From assembly GCA_964470915.1 (NCBI GenBank), contig CAYYEM010000001.1, positions 102,345 through 166,344 on the forward strand: a stretch of 64,000 nucleotides of DNA, written 5' to 3'. Positions 43,184 through 52,427 of this stretch are shown here, piece after piece. This stretch comes from CAYPXN01 sp964470915 (GTDB lineage Bacteria; UBA10199; JADFYH01). A program made the position numbers and the translations under genes. Position 1 is the first letter of the stretch; each line of letters begins with the position of its first letter. Under the pieces are notes generated by a model. The model was not told the origin of the DNA. It saw only the letters and a program-made list of their open reading frames with translations, and searched no databases.

Positions 43184-43259
43184 TAAATTAAGATCAGTAG
43201 ACTATGCCGACTTCAAGCTATTGCATCAAGAAAAAAACTTGGTAAGGGCACTGGCGCCC

Positions 43260-44294
43260 CTAGCAAAATTTCGGCTGCTGCTGAGTAAGACAATGAATCG
43301 CTCCCATGCCATAAATTAAATCATTGCAAACAATGGGGATGATTTTCCGATGCGGGAAAAGCTTTTGGAGAGTTTCAAGGGCAATTTTATCATGATTATC
43401 TTGGTAAACAGGAACTAATACTACCTTGTTCGCAATATAAAAGTTGGCATAAGAAGCAGGGAGTCTTCCTTCACCATCATCTCGATCGAGTCGTCTTGGC
43501 ATGGGCAAAGTATAAATCTTAAAAGCTTTGCCATCTTGATCTTTCATCGAAGAGAGTTTTTTGAAATTTTCCTGCAAAGCTTTGTGATTTACATCCGAAG
43601 GATCTTCTTCGATAGCAGTCACAATCGTATCTTCAGAAACAAAACGGGTAATATCATCGATATGACCGTCGGTGTCATCGCCTTCAATGCCATCACCCAG
43701 CCAAAGAATATTTTTGGCTCCCAAGTATTTATGTAGATATTCTTCAATTTCTTTTTGATAAAGGTGAGGATTACGATTTCTATTCAAGAGGCACTGGGTA
43801 GTAGTAAGTAGTGTTCCTTTTCCATTGACGTCGATGGATCCACCTTCGAGAACAATGCCAGGTTCAATAATGGGAATTTTTAAGGAAGGCGCTATTTTTT
43901 GTGGGGCAGGGTCGTCTTTTTTAAGAGTTTCGTATTTGTTTCCCCAGGCATTAAAGATGAAATCGAGCATTGCTGGGCCTTTGGGGCTCTCTACAAAGAT
44001 AGGGCCATAATCTCGAATCCAAGAATCTACAGTGGGAATGTGGTGAAAAAATAAATTTTCCCAGTGAATATCTTTTTCCTTCAAAAACTTGCGGGCAGAC
44101 TCTTCACTTTCTTGATCATCAACCAATAAGTTTACTTTTTCATGGGGTGTGAGTGCTTCGATCATGCAAGCAAAGGCTTCTCGAGCTTGCTCTACACGGT
44201 TAGGCCATGTGATAGGATCTTTGGGCCAAGTGAGCCAAGTGGCTTCGTGCTCTGCCCACTCGGGGGGCATATGATAGGAAGAAGATGAACTCAT
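43260..44294 (-). CDS. aguA: Agmatine deiminase
   Basis: Hydrolyses agmatine to N-carbamoylputrescine and ammonia (PPAD family). The start is ATG 44294, whose ATGA overlaps the stop of aguB. About 344 residues. Visible motifs are MPPEWAEHEATWLTWP, DGHIDDITRF with the catalytic His/Asp, and GAIHCLTQQQP with the nucleophilic Cys335. Together with aguB it makes putrescine from agmatine without ornithine. Arginine decarboxylase is not in the window. Confidence 0.94.
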   Translation of the reverse strand: MSSSSSYHMPPEWAEHEATWLTWPKDPITWPNRVEQAREAFACMIEALTPHEKVNLLVDDQESEESARKFLKEKDIHWENLFFHHIPTVDSWIRDYGPIFVESPKGPAMLDFIFNAWGNKYETLKKDDPAPQKIAPSLKIPIIEPGIVLEGGSIDVNGKGTLLTTTQCLLNRNRNPHLYQKEIEEYLHKYLGAKNILWLGDGIEGDDTDGHIDDITRFVSEDTIVTAIEEDPSDVNHKALQENFKKLSSMKDQDGKAFKIYTLPMPRRLDRDDGEGRLPASYANFYIANKVVLVPVYQDNHDKIALETLQKLFPHRKIIPIVCNDLIYGMGAIHCLTQQQPKFC

Positions 44295-45142
44295 ATTTGA
44301 TAGGAATCTGGTCTGCGGCAAGTGAGAAAAGGCCAATCCTTTCTCACTTTTTCAATTTCTGAAAAATCACATTCGCAAATCAAAATTTCCTCTGTATCAT
44401 GCGATGCTTTTGTGAGGACTCTTCCTAAAGGATCTGCCACAAAAGATCCTCCCCAGAAACTGAGATGATCTTCGGTGCCCGTGCGATTGGTTGCAGCAAC
44501 AAAGACTGTATTCGCAATGGCGTGGGCCCTCTGAATCGTGAACCAAGCATCATATTCTGTGGGGCCAATTTCTTCACTGCGTTGAGCCCGAGGCCAACCG
44601 ATGGCTGTTGGATAAAAGATGATGTCAGCACCTTGCAAGGCAAGGGTGCGCGCCCCTTCAGGATACCATTGATCCCAACAAACTTGAACACCAAGGGTAG
44701 CAAATTTTGTTTTGAAAACTGGATAACCTAAATTTCCGGGTTTAAAGTAATAAAGTTCTGAATAATGATTGGGAAGATCATCCGGAATATGAATTTTGCG
44801 ATACTTTCCTAAAAATTTTCCATCTGAATCTAAAACGCATGCCGTGTTATAATAATCGTTGGTATCTTTCTCAAAAAGCGAAGCAACAATCACTACACCC
44901 AATTCTTTGGCAATTCTGGAAAGAGCCTCCGAGCTAGGTCCGGGAACTGCTTCTGCCAATTCAAAATATTTATCATTATTTTCCTGACAAAAATAGCGCG
45001 AAGGAAAAAGTTCTTGGGTGGAAATAATTTGAGCGCCTTTTTTTGCAGCTTCACGAATTTTTTGCAGGGTTTTTTCTAGATTGATTGAAGGCTTTTCATC
45101 GCACTTCATCTGAATAAGCCCTATAGTTACTTTCTTAGACAT
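44291..45142 (-). CDS. aguB: N-carbamoylputrescine amidase
   Basis: Nitrilase-superfamily enzyme converting N-carbamoylputrescine to putrescine, CO2 and ammonia. The Glu-Lys-Cys triad is visible: TQELF (E44), KYRKIHIP (K116) and GVQVCWDQWYPEG (C155). Length 283 is typical of AguB. Order is nfuN-like gene, aguB, aguA with 9-bp and 4-bp-overlap junctions. The pairing with aguA makes the substrate assignment strong. Confidence 0.94.
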   Translation of the reverse strand: MSKKVTIGLIQMKCDEKPSINLEKTLQKIREAAKKGAQIISTQELFPSRYFCQENNDKYFELAEAVPGPSSEALSRIAKELGVVIVASLFEKDTNDYYNTACVLDSDGKFLGKYRKIHIPDDLPNHYSELYYFKPGNLGYPVFKTKFATLGVQVCWDQWYPEGARTLALQGADIIFYPTAIGWPRAQRSEEIGPTEYDAWFTIQRAHAIANTVFVAATNRTGTEDHLSFWGGSFVADPLGRVLTKASHDTEEILICECDFSEIEKVRKDWPFLTCRRPDSYQI

Positions 45143-45151
45143 AGAGCTTCT

Positions 45152-45397
45152 TTATTCATTTGCCCGCATATTCTCAAGGATTACTTTTTCAACCTGAGGG
45201 ATTAAATTTCCCCAATCAGTGTTTGCTTTTTTGAAAATAGTGATAGAGTTTTCAAAAAAATGGATGTTTTCAATTTGACTCAGGGTTTGAAGGGCTTGCG
45301 TTAAAGGAGCTCGATGAGAATTGATGGGTCGGTTTAAATTAAATTTAACCGCATTTGGATTCGATGTGGGTTCTGGATGCACTAAAATTTGATTCAT
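45152..45397 (-). CDS. Stand-alone Nfu/NifU N-terminal domain protein
   Basis: 81 residues resembling the Nfu_N domain: PEPTSNPNAVKFNLNRP at the start and an internal SQIENIHFFENSITIFKKANTDW. The iron-sulfur-binding CXXC domain that normally follows is absent, so it cannot by itself hold a cluster in the usual way. Nfu_N domains may help target or dock iron-sulfur carriers. It is the first gene of the agu operon, which is an unexpected partner. Confidence 0.8.
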   Translation of the reverse strand: MNQILVHPEPTSNPNAVKFNLNRPINSHRAPLTQALQTLSQIENIHFFENSITIFKKANTDWGNLIPQVEKVILENMRANE

Positions 45398-45476
45398 TGA
45401 ATTACCTCAAATCAGCTTTGTAATTACCCTATTTTGCGGTAAAACACTTCCAATTGTAAACTATAAAGGAGTTTTT

Positions 45477-45959
45477 ATGCTTGCAAAAGCAGTTTCAGAA
45501 TCTGCAGCAGAATTTCAACATTTGGTTCTTCCGCCCGACATTAATGCGATGGGGACTATTTTTGGGGGGCGTATCATGGAATGGATTGATAAAGCGGCAG
45601 CGATAGTCGCCATGAGGCATTGCCGTTGTGTGGCGGTAACCGCTAGTATGGATGCTTTAAGTTTTTATTCTCCTGTGAACTTAGGGGATATTGTTATTTT
45701 GAAGGCTTCTGTGAATTATGTGCACAAAACTTCAATGGAAATTGGTATTCGAGTAGAAGCTGAAGAGCCCAAAACGGGTTTACGTCGACATACTTCGAGT
45801 GCTTACCTTACTTTTGTAGCCTTGGATGATCAGAGAAAACCCGTCGCAGTCCCAGAACTTGTTTTGAATACTTGTGAAGCCAAGCGTCGTTTTGAAGAAG
45901 GTGAAAAAAGACGTGAGGCAAGATTGCAGCTTAAAAAGTTATTGATGAAGAAATCTTAA
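45477..45959 (+). CDS. Acyl-CoA thioesterase (YciA/BACH-type hotdog)
   Basis: 160 residues of hotdog fold. Motifs: PPDINAMGTIFGGRIMEWIDKAAA, with catalytic Asp in the hotdog helix, and a C-terminal YLTFVALDD. AAAGGAG precedes the ATG. Such enzymes release CoA from a broad range of acyl-CoAs. It overlaps the convergent response regulator gene by 4 bp. Confidence 0.9.
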   Translation: MLAKAVSESAAEFQHLVLPPDINAMGTIFGGRIMEWIDKAAAIVAMRHCRCVAVTASMDALSFYSPVNLGDIVILKASVNYVHKTSMEIGIRVEAEEPKTGLRRHTSSAYLTFVALDDQRKPVAVPELVLNTCEAKRRFEEGEKRREARLQLKKLLMKKS

Positions 45960-46360
45960 ATGAATTCTTTCAGTGAATTCATAATGTCGATAATTTTTTG
46001 AAAGCGGACTGGCTTTTGTAAGTAACGTTTTACTCCTTTTTGTAAGCATAAAATTTTGTCTTCTTCATTAGGAGAAGTGGTGAGTACCACAATCGGAATT
46101 TTAGACCATTGGGAATGTTTGGATAAAATTTGCAGGACTTCACGCCCATCCATTTTGGGCATATTTAAATCAAGAAGAATCAGTGATGGGGCTTGCTCAT
46201 GATGATTGAGCCATTGAATTAACTCTTCACCATGAAACACACGCTTTAGCGTTAAGTCGAGTGTACTTTCTTCAAATGCTTTTTGAGTGATTAAAAAATG
46301 ATCGTCATCATCTTCTGCCATTAAGATCATTTTTTTATGGAGTGAAAGATTTGGCTTCAT
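45956..46360 (-). CDS. Single-domain response regulator (Rcp1-like)
   Basis: 134-residue receiver domain. The acidic patch is EDDDD (16-20), the phospho-acceptor D64 in LILLDLNMPKMDG, Thr in VVLTTSP and Lys in LQKPVRF. The sequence resembles Rcp1-type regulators paired with phytochrome-like or PAS/GAF kinases. It overlaps the histidine kinase stop by 4 bp (ATGA), so it is almost certainly its phosphorylation partner. There is no output domain. Confidence 0.92.
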   Translation of the reverse strand: MKPNLSLHKKMILMAEDDDDHFLITQKAFEESTLDLTLKRVFHGEELIQWLNHHEQAPSLILLDLNMPKMDGREVLQILSKHSQWSKIPIVVLTTSPNEEDKILCLQKGVKRYLQKPVRFQKIIDIMNSLKEFI

Positions 46361-48036
46361 GATATTTCCGTCTGCTGAAGGGGAAGAGTAATGATGAACT
46401 TGGATCCATTTTGATTTTGGCTTTGAGCTTCAATTTTTCCGTGATGTCTTTCGACGATTTTTTTGCAGATGGCAAGCCCTATCCCACTGCCTTCAAATGA
46501 TTTTCTGGGGTGAAGCCGTTGGAAAGGTTGAAAAATTTTTGCCACGTATTCTTCTTCAAAACCAATCCCATTATCTTCTATCGTGATTTCTGCCATCTGA
46601 TTGGGGAGCATTTTACTAAAAATCTTAATTTGTGGTGCAGTATTTTCTTTTTTAAATTTCAGGGCGTTTGACAATAGATTGAGAAACAGCTGAGTGATTT
46701 GAACTTTATCTGAATAAAGAATTGGCAGCTTTTCAGTTATCAATTTAGCGTGTGTTTCCGTCACTCGGAGCTCAAGATCATGCCAAGCGTCTTGGACTAC
46801 TGCATTTAAATCTACTTCTTCAAAGGGTTTTTTTCGGATATTAATTTTTGCATAATTCAGCAAGTCACGAATCAATTGATTCATTCTTATGGCAGCACTG
46901 TAGATGCGTTCAATCAGAGGAGTGACTTGAGGGTCAAGGGTGGCAGCATGTTTTTGACGAATATTGTCTAAGAATGCAGTGATAATATAGAGTGGTTCTT
47001 GAAGATCATGAGAAGCGATGTAAGCAAACTCTTCAAGAGCTTTGTTAGATCTTTGTAGCTCTGCTGTTTTTTTCTGCAAGGCGCTTTCTGTGTTACGTAA
47101 TTGCGAAATAAGAAGAGCAATAGAAATCATATTGGCAGCAGAAGTGGCAAAGTCTTGTTCTTCTTCTTTCCATTTTCTTTTTGTATCCACCTGCTCATGA
47201 CATAACACTCCTACCATTTGTCCCCCAAACCTGACTGGAATATCCATCATTGAATAGATATTTTGAGGAATGAGATAGTCCTTTTCAAATTCGTGGGTGC
47301 GCGGATCTTTTCTAGCATCTTCGCAGGCTAAAAGAAGATTTTCTTCCATTGCTTTAAAATATTGAGGGTATTCATTTGCTTTGAGGCAAGCGCCAGAAGT
47401 GTGTTTGTGATCTGATTGGGTAAATAAGTCTTCGCAAATAATTTCGGTTCTTTCCGAGTTGAAAGACCAAAAACTTACTCGTTCTACATTGAGTACTTGG
47501 GCACTCACTTCGATAATTTTCTGCAAGGAAGACTTGAAATTTGAGAAGTCCATTTTCGAAAGTGCTAACAGGGAGTTTTGAAATCTCACTAAAAGATTAG
47601 ATTTGTCTTTTAGGATTTTTTCCGTTTCTTTTTGTTCGCTAATGTCTGTTGCAGTTCCTGTGGCGCCAATAGGTTTGCCTGTAGCATCTTTCAGAACGAT
47701 GGCATTGAAACTTAAATGAATGCGACGTCCATCTTTACGAATATGGACGGTTTCGTATTTAAAATGAGGGACACCTGCTTTGACTTTGGCAAAAGCTAGT
47801 AAGTCTTTTTCAATTTGTTCAGGGGGTTCAAAAAGGGTGAATGATTTGCCCAACATTTCTTCAGGCTCATAACCGTAGATTTGTTGAGTGGCTTTTCGAT
47901 TTAAAAAAGTCCAACATCCGGAAATATCTACAGACCAAATGAGGTCATTGCAAATCTCTACCAAATCTCGATAGTTGATTGAGTTTTGTTCATTATTTTC
48001 AAGAAGAGAGGGCGGAGCTTGTTTGGTGGAATCCAT
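46357..48036 (-). CDS. PAS-GAF sensor histidine kinase
   Basis: Cytosolic sensor with no transmembrane segment. Start ATG 48036, with AGAGG upstream. 559 residues. A PAS domain (about 24-140, ending GTATDISEQKE), a GAF domain (155-312), a coiled coil, HisKA with phospho-acceptor H343 in ASHDLQEPL and HATPase with NLLSNALK (453-460), DNGIGF (488-493) and GSGIGLA (517-523). The GAF has no obvious chromophore Cys-His pattern. Signal unknown. It pairs with the downstream receiver-only regulator. The 195-bp gap to the divergent regulator at 48232 shows no clear sites. Confidence 0.93.
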   Translation of the reverse strand: MDSTKQAPPSLLENNEQNSINYRDLVEICNDLIWSVDISGCWTFLNRKATQQIYGYEPEEMLGKSFTLFEPPEQIEKDLLAFAKVKAGVPHFKYETVHIRKDGRRIHLSFNAIVLKDATGKPIGATGTATDISEQKETEKILKDKSNLLVRFQNSLLALSKMDFSNFKSSLQKIIEVSAQVLNVERVSFWSFNSERTEIICEDLFTQSDHKHTSGACLKANEYPQYFKAMEENLLLACEDARKDPRTHEFEKDYLIPQNIYSMMDIPVRFGGQMVGVLCHEQVDTKRKWKEEEQDFATSAANMISIALLISQLRNTESALQKKTAELQRSNKALEEFAYIASHDLQEPLYIITAFLDNIRQKHAATLDPQVTPLIERIYSAAIRMNQLIRDLLNYAKINIRKKPFEEVDLNAVVQDAWHDLELRVTETHAKLITEKLPILYSDKVQITQLFLNLLSNALKFKKENTAPQIKIFSKMLPNQMAEITIEDNGIGFEEEYVAKIFQPFQRLHPRKSFEGSGIGLAICKKIVERHHGKIEAQSQNQNGSKFIITLPLQQTEIS

Positions 48037-48231
48037 AAAACCTCTATCACTTATTTTTATCAAATTTAAGTATTCAAACACAAGAGACTTTAAAGCATTG
48101 TTTTCATCTTTAATGACATCAGTAGAGGATTGATAAGATCCGTATATTAGATTAGAAACAAAAGTATTGTCGAAAAAAAGTAAAATGCATAAGATTAACT
48201 AAAGAATAAGAGGTAAAAGAGGGAGATTGTT

Positions 48232-48627
48232 GTGCTTTTAAGTAAAAAGAAAAAGATTTTGCTCATCGATGATGACCAAGATATTTTAGATCTGGTGACC
48301 GAACGCTTACGACAGAATAATTTTGAATGTTATACTGCTCAGCTTCCTTCTGAAGGTTTGGAAAAAGCTTTGGAGTTTAAGCCAGATCTTGTTTTATTGG
48401 ATTTGATGCTTCCCAAGATGAGCGGTTTTGGTTTTATGAGAGAATTTAAAATGCGGAGTGAGTTGGCGAATATTCCCGTAGTAGTTCTTACAGCGCTCGC
48501 TGATGAAGATATTGCAGAAGAAGCAATGAATTTAGGAGCTGCAGGATATTTGACGAAAGCCTGTAGCGCGAAAGAACTACTGTCAGTCGTGCAGGAATAT
48601 TCAAGTTCGGCTTATTCTTCTGAATAG
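48232..48627 (+). CDS. Single-domain response regulator
   Basis: 131 residues from a GTG start, with AGAGGGAG upstream. Receiver features: IDDDQD (12-17), D57 in LVLLDLMLPKMSG, VVLTALAD and the Lys in LTKACS. No output domain. It is divergent from the PAS-GAF kinase and may also accept phosphate from it; this is inference. Confidence 0.9.
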   Translation: MLLSKKKKILLIDDDQDILDLVTERLRQNNFECYTAQLPSEGLEKALEFKPDLVLLDLMLPKMSGFGFMREFKMRSELANIPVVVLTALADEDIAEEAMNLGAAGYLTKACSAKELLSVVQEYSSSAYSSE

Positions 48628-48638
48628 ATGAATAAATT

Positions 48639-49655
48639 ATGAGAAAACTGAATATTGTTTTGCTTTTATTGCTTGTTTTGGTGGGGGGAGTCATTGGGTA
48701 TGCGGCTTCCCCCGCAGTATTTTCTGGAACTTTTGCTCCACAAAAAATAGTTCGTTTTAAGGAGTTTGAAAACTCCAGTCGTGCGACCGTTCCAAATTTC
48801 TTAAAAGTGGTGACCTATAATATTGGTTATGCTTCAGGAAATAAAAATAACCTTCCGGTTTCTTTAACTGAGGCTGAAGTAAAATCTAATCTTGAACGAA
48901 TCGCCCATGAAATCAAAGCTCTCAACCCAGATGTTGTGTGTTTACAAGAAGTAGATTTTGCTTCCGATCGGACCCACGGTATCAATCAATTTGAGTATTT
49001 AGCAAAAGCCATTGGAATGCCCTATGGATCCTACGCCATTACTTGGAATAAGCGCTATTTGCCTTGGCCTTACTGGCCTCCTAAAGTGCATTATGGAAAA
49101 ATGTTGTCAGGGCAAGCGGTATTGAGTCGTTATCCAATTGATCACCAAATGGTATTAGAGTTTTCAAAACCTGCTGAGAATGCTTTTTGGTATAACTGGT
49201 TTTATTTAGATCGCGTCGCTCAAAAAGTGACCATTCGAGTTGCCTATCAAAGTGTAAATATTTGGAATGTGCATCTTGAAGCTTTTCATCCAAAAACACG
49301 AGAAAATCAGGCAGTTTTATTAGCTGAATGGATTGCTTTAGAACCGAATCCATACAAATTGGTTTTGGGAGATTTTAATAGTATTTCAAAAGTAAAATCC
49401 AATTTGAGTGAGCAAGAGAAAAAGGAAATCGAAGATAAGGGAGAGGCTTTGCAAAAATTTCAAAATCTTACCAAATTAAAAAATGCGGAAGCCAATGTAG
49501 AATTTTTTAGTATGCCCAGCTGGAGTCCTTACAAAAAAATAGATCATATTTTTTATAATCCTGATGTTTGGGTCGAGTTAGCAACAGGGAATATAGAAAA
49601 TATAACCGCGAGTGATCACTTGCCTGTTTGGTCGATTTTAAAAATGCAAAAATAG
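48639..49655 (+). CDS. Secreted endonuclease/exonuclease/phosphatase (EEP) family hydrolase
   Basis: 338 residues. The N-terminus is a signal peptide or anchor (IVLLLLLVLVGGVIGYA). EEP motifs: VVTYNIGY, DVVCLQEVDF (metal-binding Glu), LVLGDFNSI and ITASDHLPVW (catalytic Asp-His). The family includes phosphodiesterases, sphingomyelinases and DNases; substrate not determined. In a phosphate-scavenging neighbourhood it might liberate phosphate from extracellular phosphodiesters, which is inference. Confidence 0.87.
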   Translation: MRKLNIVLLLLLVLVGGVIGYAASPAVFSGTFAPQKIVRFKEFENSSRATVPNFLKVVTYNIGYASGNKNNLPVSLTEAEVKSNLERIAHEIKALNPDVVCLQEVDFASDRTHGINQFEYLAKAIGMPYGSYAITWNKRYLPWPYWPPKVHYGKMLSGQAVLSRYPIDHQMVLEFSKPAENAFWYNWFYLDRVAQKVTIRVAYQSVNIWNVHLEAFHPKTRENQAVLLAEWIALEPNPYKLVLGDFNSISKVKSNLSEQEKKEIEDKGEALQKFQNLTKLKNAEANVEFFSMPSWSPYKKIDHIFYNPDVWVELATGNIENITASDHLPVWSILKMQK

Positions 49656-49668
49656 AAATAAAAGCTGT

Positions 49669-49698
49669 TTGACACTTGTAAAGTCTCTTTAGTATGGT
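49669..49698 (+). promoter_or_regulatory. Promoter of the DUF47-PiT operon, very short leader
   Basis: TTGACA (49669-49674), 18 bp, TATGGT (49693-49698). The predicted start is about 49705, leaving about 6 nt before ATG 49711 and no ribosome site. Confidence 0.5.
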
Positions 49699-49710
49699 CC
49701 GCGCATCCTT

Positions 49711-50331
49711 ATGAGATTATTTCCAAAAAACGAAGATTTTTTTGAGTTTTTTCAAAAAAGTGCCTCCAATATTTTAGATGCAGCCAAATGTTTGGAGGCG
49801 AGTCTTTTAAAAGGACCTTTAGATGATAATGCTTTAAGTCAACTAGAAGAGTTTGAGCATAGGGGTGATCGCATTACCCACGATACCATGGAACGATTGA
49901 ACCGAACCTTTATTACTCCCTTTGATCGTGAAGATATCCATCAATTAGTCAGTAGTTTAGATGACATTCTAGATTTTGTTTATGCTGCAGCTTCTTCATT
50001 GAGCTTATATAAAATTAATCCCATTCCAGAATCGATGCAAAAGATCAGTACTTTGCTTGTAAGTATTACGACCGAAGTCATGAATGCAGTGGGCCGCCTT
50101 TCCAACTTAAAACGACCCGAGATGATCTTAGCCATTTGTATTGAGATTAATCGACTTGAGAATGAAGTCGATAATGCTCATCGTAAAGCACTTGCTCATT
50201 TATTTGAAAATGAAAAAGATCCTATCACCATTATTAAGAACAAAGAAATTCTAGAAGATCTCGAAACTGCTACCGACAAATGTGAAGACGTTGCCAACGT
50301 TATCGAAGGAATTGTTCTAAAAAATGCCTAG
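49711..50331 (+). CDS. PiT-associated PhoU-like protein (DUF47)
   Basis: 206 residues, helical PhoU-like fold. The start MRLFPKNEDFFEFF is the typical N-terminus of DUF47 proteins, which supports the ATG despite the absent ribosome site. Metal-ligand-like acidic residues recur (LEEFEHRGDRITHD; EINRLENEVD). It regulates or pairs with the PiT transporter next to it; the genes overlap by 8 bp. Confidence 0.92.
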   Translation: MRLFPKNEDFFEFFQKSASNILDAAKCLEASLLKGPLDDNALSQLEEFEHRGDRITHDTMERLNRTFITPFDREDIHQLVSSLDDILDFVYAAASSLSLYKINPIPESMQKISTLLVSITTEVMNAVGRLSNLKRPEMILAICIEINRLENEVDNAHRKALAHLFENEKDPITIIKNKEILEDLETATDKCEDVANVIEGIVLKNA

Positions 50332-51322
50332 CGAAGCCCTTGGAATTATTATTTTTGTAATTATTGTGGCCTTAGCCTTTGATTTCATCAATGGCTTTCA
50401 CGATGCTGCCAATTCAGTGGCTACGGTTGTTTCTACACGAGTCTTATCTCCGCGTATGGCCGTGCTTTGGGCCGCCTTTTTTAACTTTGCTGCCTTGTTT
50501 GTGTTTGACGTTCATGTCGCTACGACGATTGGAAAAGGCATTGTAGATCCCAAAATCATGACTGTTTGGGTTATTTTTTCAGGTTTGATGGGCGCGATTA
50601 TTTGGGACTTGGTTACCTGGTGGTGGGGTTTGCCTACTTCGAGCTCTCATGCTCTTATTGGCGGTTTTGTGGGTGCGGCGGTTGCTAAAGCAGGTTTTGG
50701 TTCGATTATTTCGTCAGGTTTACAAAAGGTAGTGATCTTTATTTTTGTTTCACCGCTGGTGGGGATGCTACTTGGCTTTTTAATGATGAATTTGATCAAT
50801 TTTTTATTTTATAATTCTTCTCCTTCCAAAGTAGATCGTTATTTTCGCCGCCTTCAGTTGGTGTCCGCAGGTTTGTATAGTTTAGGACATGGTGGGAATG
50901 ATGCTCAAAAAACAATGGGAATTATCACCATTCTTCTTTTTTCATCAGGGTATTTAGGTGAAAAATTTTATGTTCCTGTTTGGGTGATTGTGATTTGTCA
51001 TACCGCCATAGCGCTCGGAACCATGTTTGGAGGTTGGAGAATTGTGAAAACCATGGGTATGAAAATTACCAAACTTCAACCTGTGGGAGGTTTTGCTGCA
51101 GAAACAGCTGCTGCTTGTACTTTATTTGGTGCGACAGCTGCAGGTATTCCGATTAGTACGACGCATACGATTACGGGAGCTATCATGGGAGTAGGGGCGG
51201 TAAAGCGTCTGTCCGCAGTGAGATGGGGGATTGCTAGTCGAATTATTTGGGCATGGGTGATAACGATTCCTGCCTCTGCTATTATTGCAGCAGGGTTTTA
51301 CTTGCTCACTCAAATTTTTTAG
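50324..51322 (+). CDS. pit: Low-affinity inorganic phosphate transporter (PiT family)
   Basis: 332 residues, about 10 hydrophobic segments, with the duplicated PiT signatures DFINGFHDAANSVATVVSTR near the start and GGNDAQKTMGI near the middle. It imports phosphate with a cation. Co-translated with the DUF47 gene. Confidence 0.94.
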   Translation: MPSEALGIIIFVIIVALAFDFINGFHDAANSVATVVSTRVLSPRMAVLWAAFFNFAALFVFDVHVATTIGKGIVDPKIMTVWVIFSGLMGAIIWDLVTWWWGLPTSSSHALIGGFVGAAVAKAGFGSIISSGLQKVVIFIFVSPLVGMLLGFLMMNLINFLFYNSSPSKVDRYFRRLQLVSAGLYSLGHGGNDAQKTMGIITILLFSSGYLGEKFYVPVWVIVICHTAIALGTMFGGWRIVKTMGMKITKLQPVGGFAAETAAACTLFGATAAGIPISTTHTITGAIMGVGAVKRLSAVRWGIASRIIWAWVITIPASAIIAAGFYLLTQIF

Positions 51323-51340
51323 ATATATGCTTTTTTCATC

Positions 51341-52339
51341 ATGACGTTCGATCCAATTTATCTATATATTAGTGGGGTTGCTTTATTATTTTTAATTCTT
51401 CTATTTTCTTTTTTTAGAAGAAGGAAGATAGCGAAAGATCTTTCCCCACTCACCGCGGGCCTTAAAAAATCCCACGATAGTCTTACTTCTCGATTAAACG
51501 AAGCTATAGGTCGGCGTAAGAAAATGGACGCCGATCTTTTTTCATGCCTGGAAGAAATTCTTTTATCTTCAGATGTGGGTGTTAAAACCACACAAAAATT
51601 ACTTCAGAATCTTTCCGAAGCCATTACTCATTCGGGTAAGCAAGATATCCGCTTATTAAAACATTTTTTAAAGCAAGAATTGATCAAGATTCTCGAAACG
51701 GGAGAACAAAGAAGCCATGCGGTTCAAAATCCGTGTGTTATGATGGTTGTAGGGATTAATGGTGTAGGAAAGACGACAACTTTAGGAAAATTAGCTAAAA
51801 AAATTCGAGCTAAAGGCGAAAAAGTTTTATTGGCTGCAGCAGATACTTATCGAGCTGCCGCTGTCGCCCAATTAAAAGTTTGGGCAGAGCGAACAGGGGC
51901 TCACACTCTTTCGCAGCAAGAAGGTGCCGATCCAGCCGCTGTTGCTTATGATGCCGTAAAGGCAGCCACAGCACGAGGCATAGATGTGGTATTGATTGAT
52001 ACGGCAGGTCGTTTGCATACTAAAGTCAATTTGATGGAAGAAATGAAAAAGATTAAACGCGTGATTCAAAAAGCACGAGAAGATGCTCCTCACGAAATTT
52101 ATTTAGTGGTGGATGCGACAACAGGTCAAAATGCTTTAGCTCAAGCGCGTGAATTTCACGAAGCCTTAAGCCTCACGGGAATTATTCTTACCAAGCTGGA
52201 TGGAACTGCAAAGGGTGGAATTGTGGTGGGGATTCAAGATGAACTTAAAATTCCTATCCGCTATATTGGTGTAGGGGAGCGAGCGGATGACCTGCGTGAA
52301 TTTGATGCCAAGGAGTTTGTAGAGGCTTTGTTAAATTAA
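51341..52339 (+). CDS. ftsY: Signal recognition particle receptor FtsY
   Basis: SRP receptor GTPase that docks ribosomes at the inner membrane. An N-terminal membrane anchor (9-25) replaces the long acidic domain of E. coli FtsY. The N-domain is about 40-125 and the G-domain has GINGVGKTT (138-146), DTYRAAA (168-174), DTAGR (220-224) and TKLDG. 332 residues. No ribosome site is evident at the ATG. It sits between two phosphate-uptake genes without apparent link. Confidence 0.95.
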   Translation: MTFDPIYLYISGVALLFLILLFSFFRRRKIAKDLSPLTAGLKKSHDSLTSRLNEAIGRRKKMDADLFSCLEEILLSSDVGVKTTQKLLQNLSEAITHSGKQDIRLLKHFLKQELIKILETGEQRSHAVQNPCVMMVVGINGVGKTTTLGKLAKKIRAKGEKVLLAAADTYRAAAVAQLKVWAERTGAHTLSQQEGADPAAVAYDAVKAATARGIDVVLIDTAGRLHTKVNLMEEMKKIKRVIQKAREDAPHEIYLVVDATTGQNALAQAREFHEALSLTGIILTKLDGTAKGGIVVGIQDELKIPIRYIGVGERADDLREFDAKEFVEALLN

Positions 52340-52427
52340 AACATCTCCAGGCCCCCTAATTTTAAAGGGAAAGATGGGTGGGTTTCTTATTCGCCTTTTT
52401 ATCCCGATTGTAATATCATTATTATAA

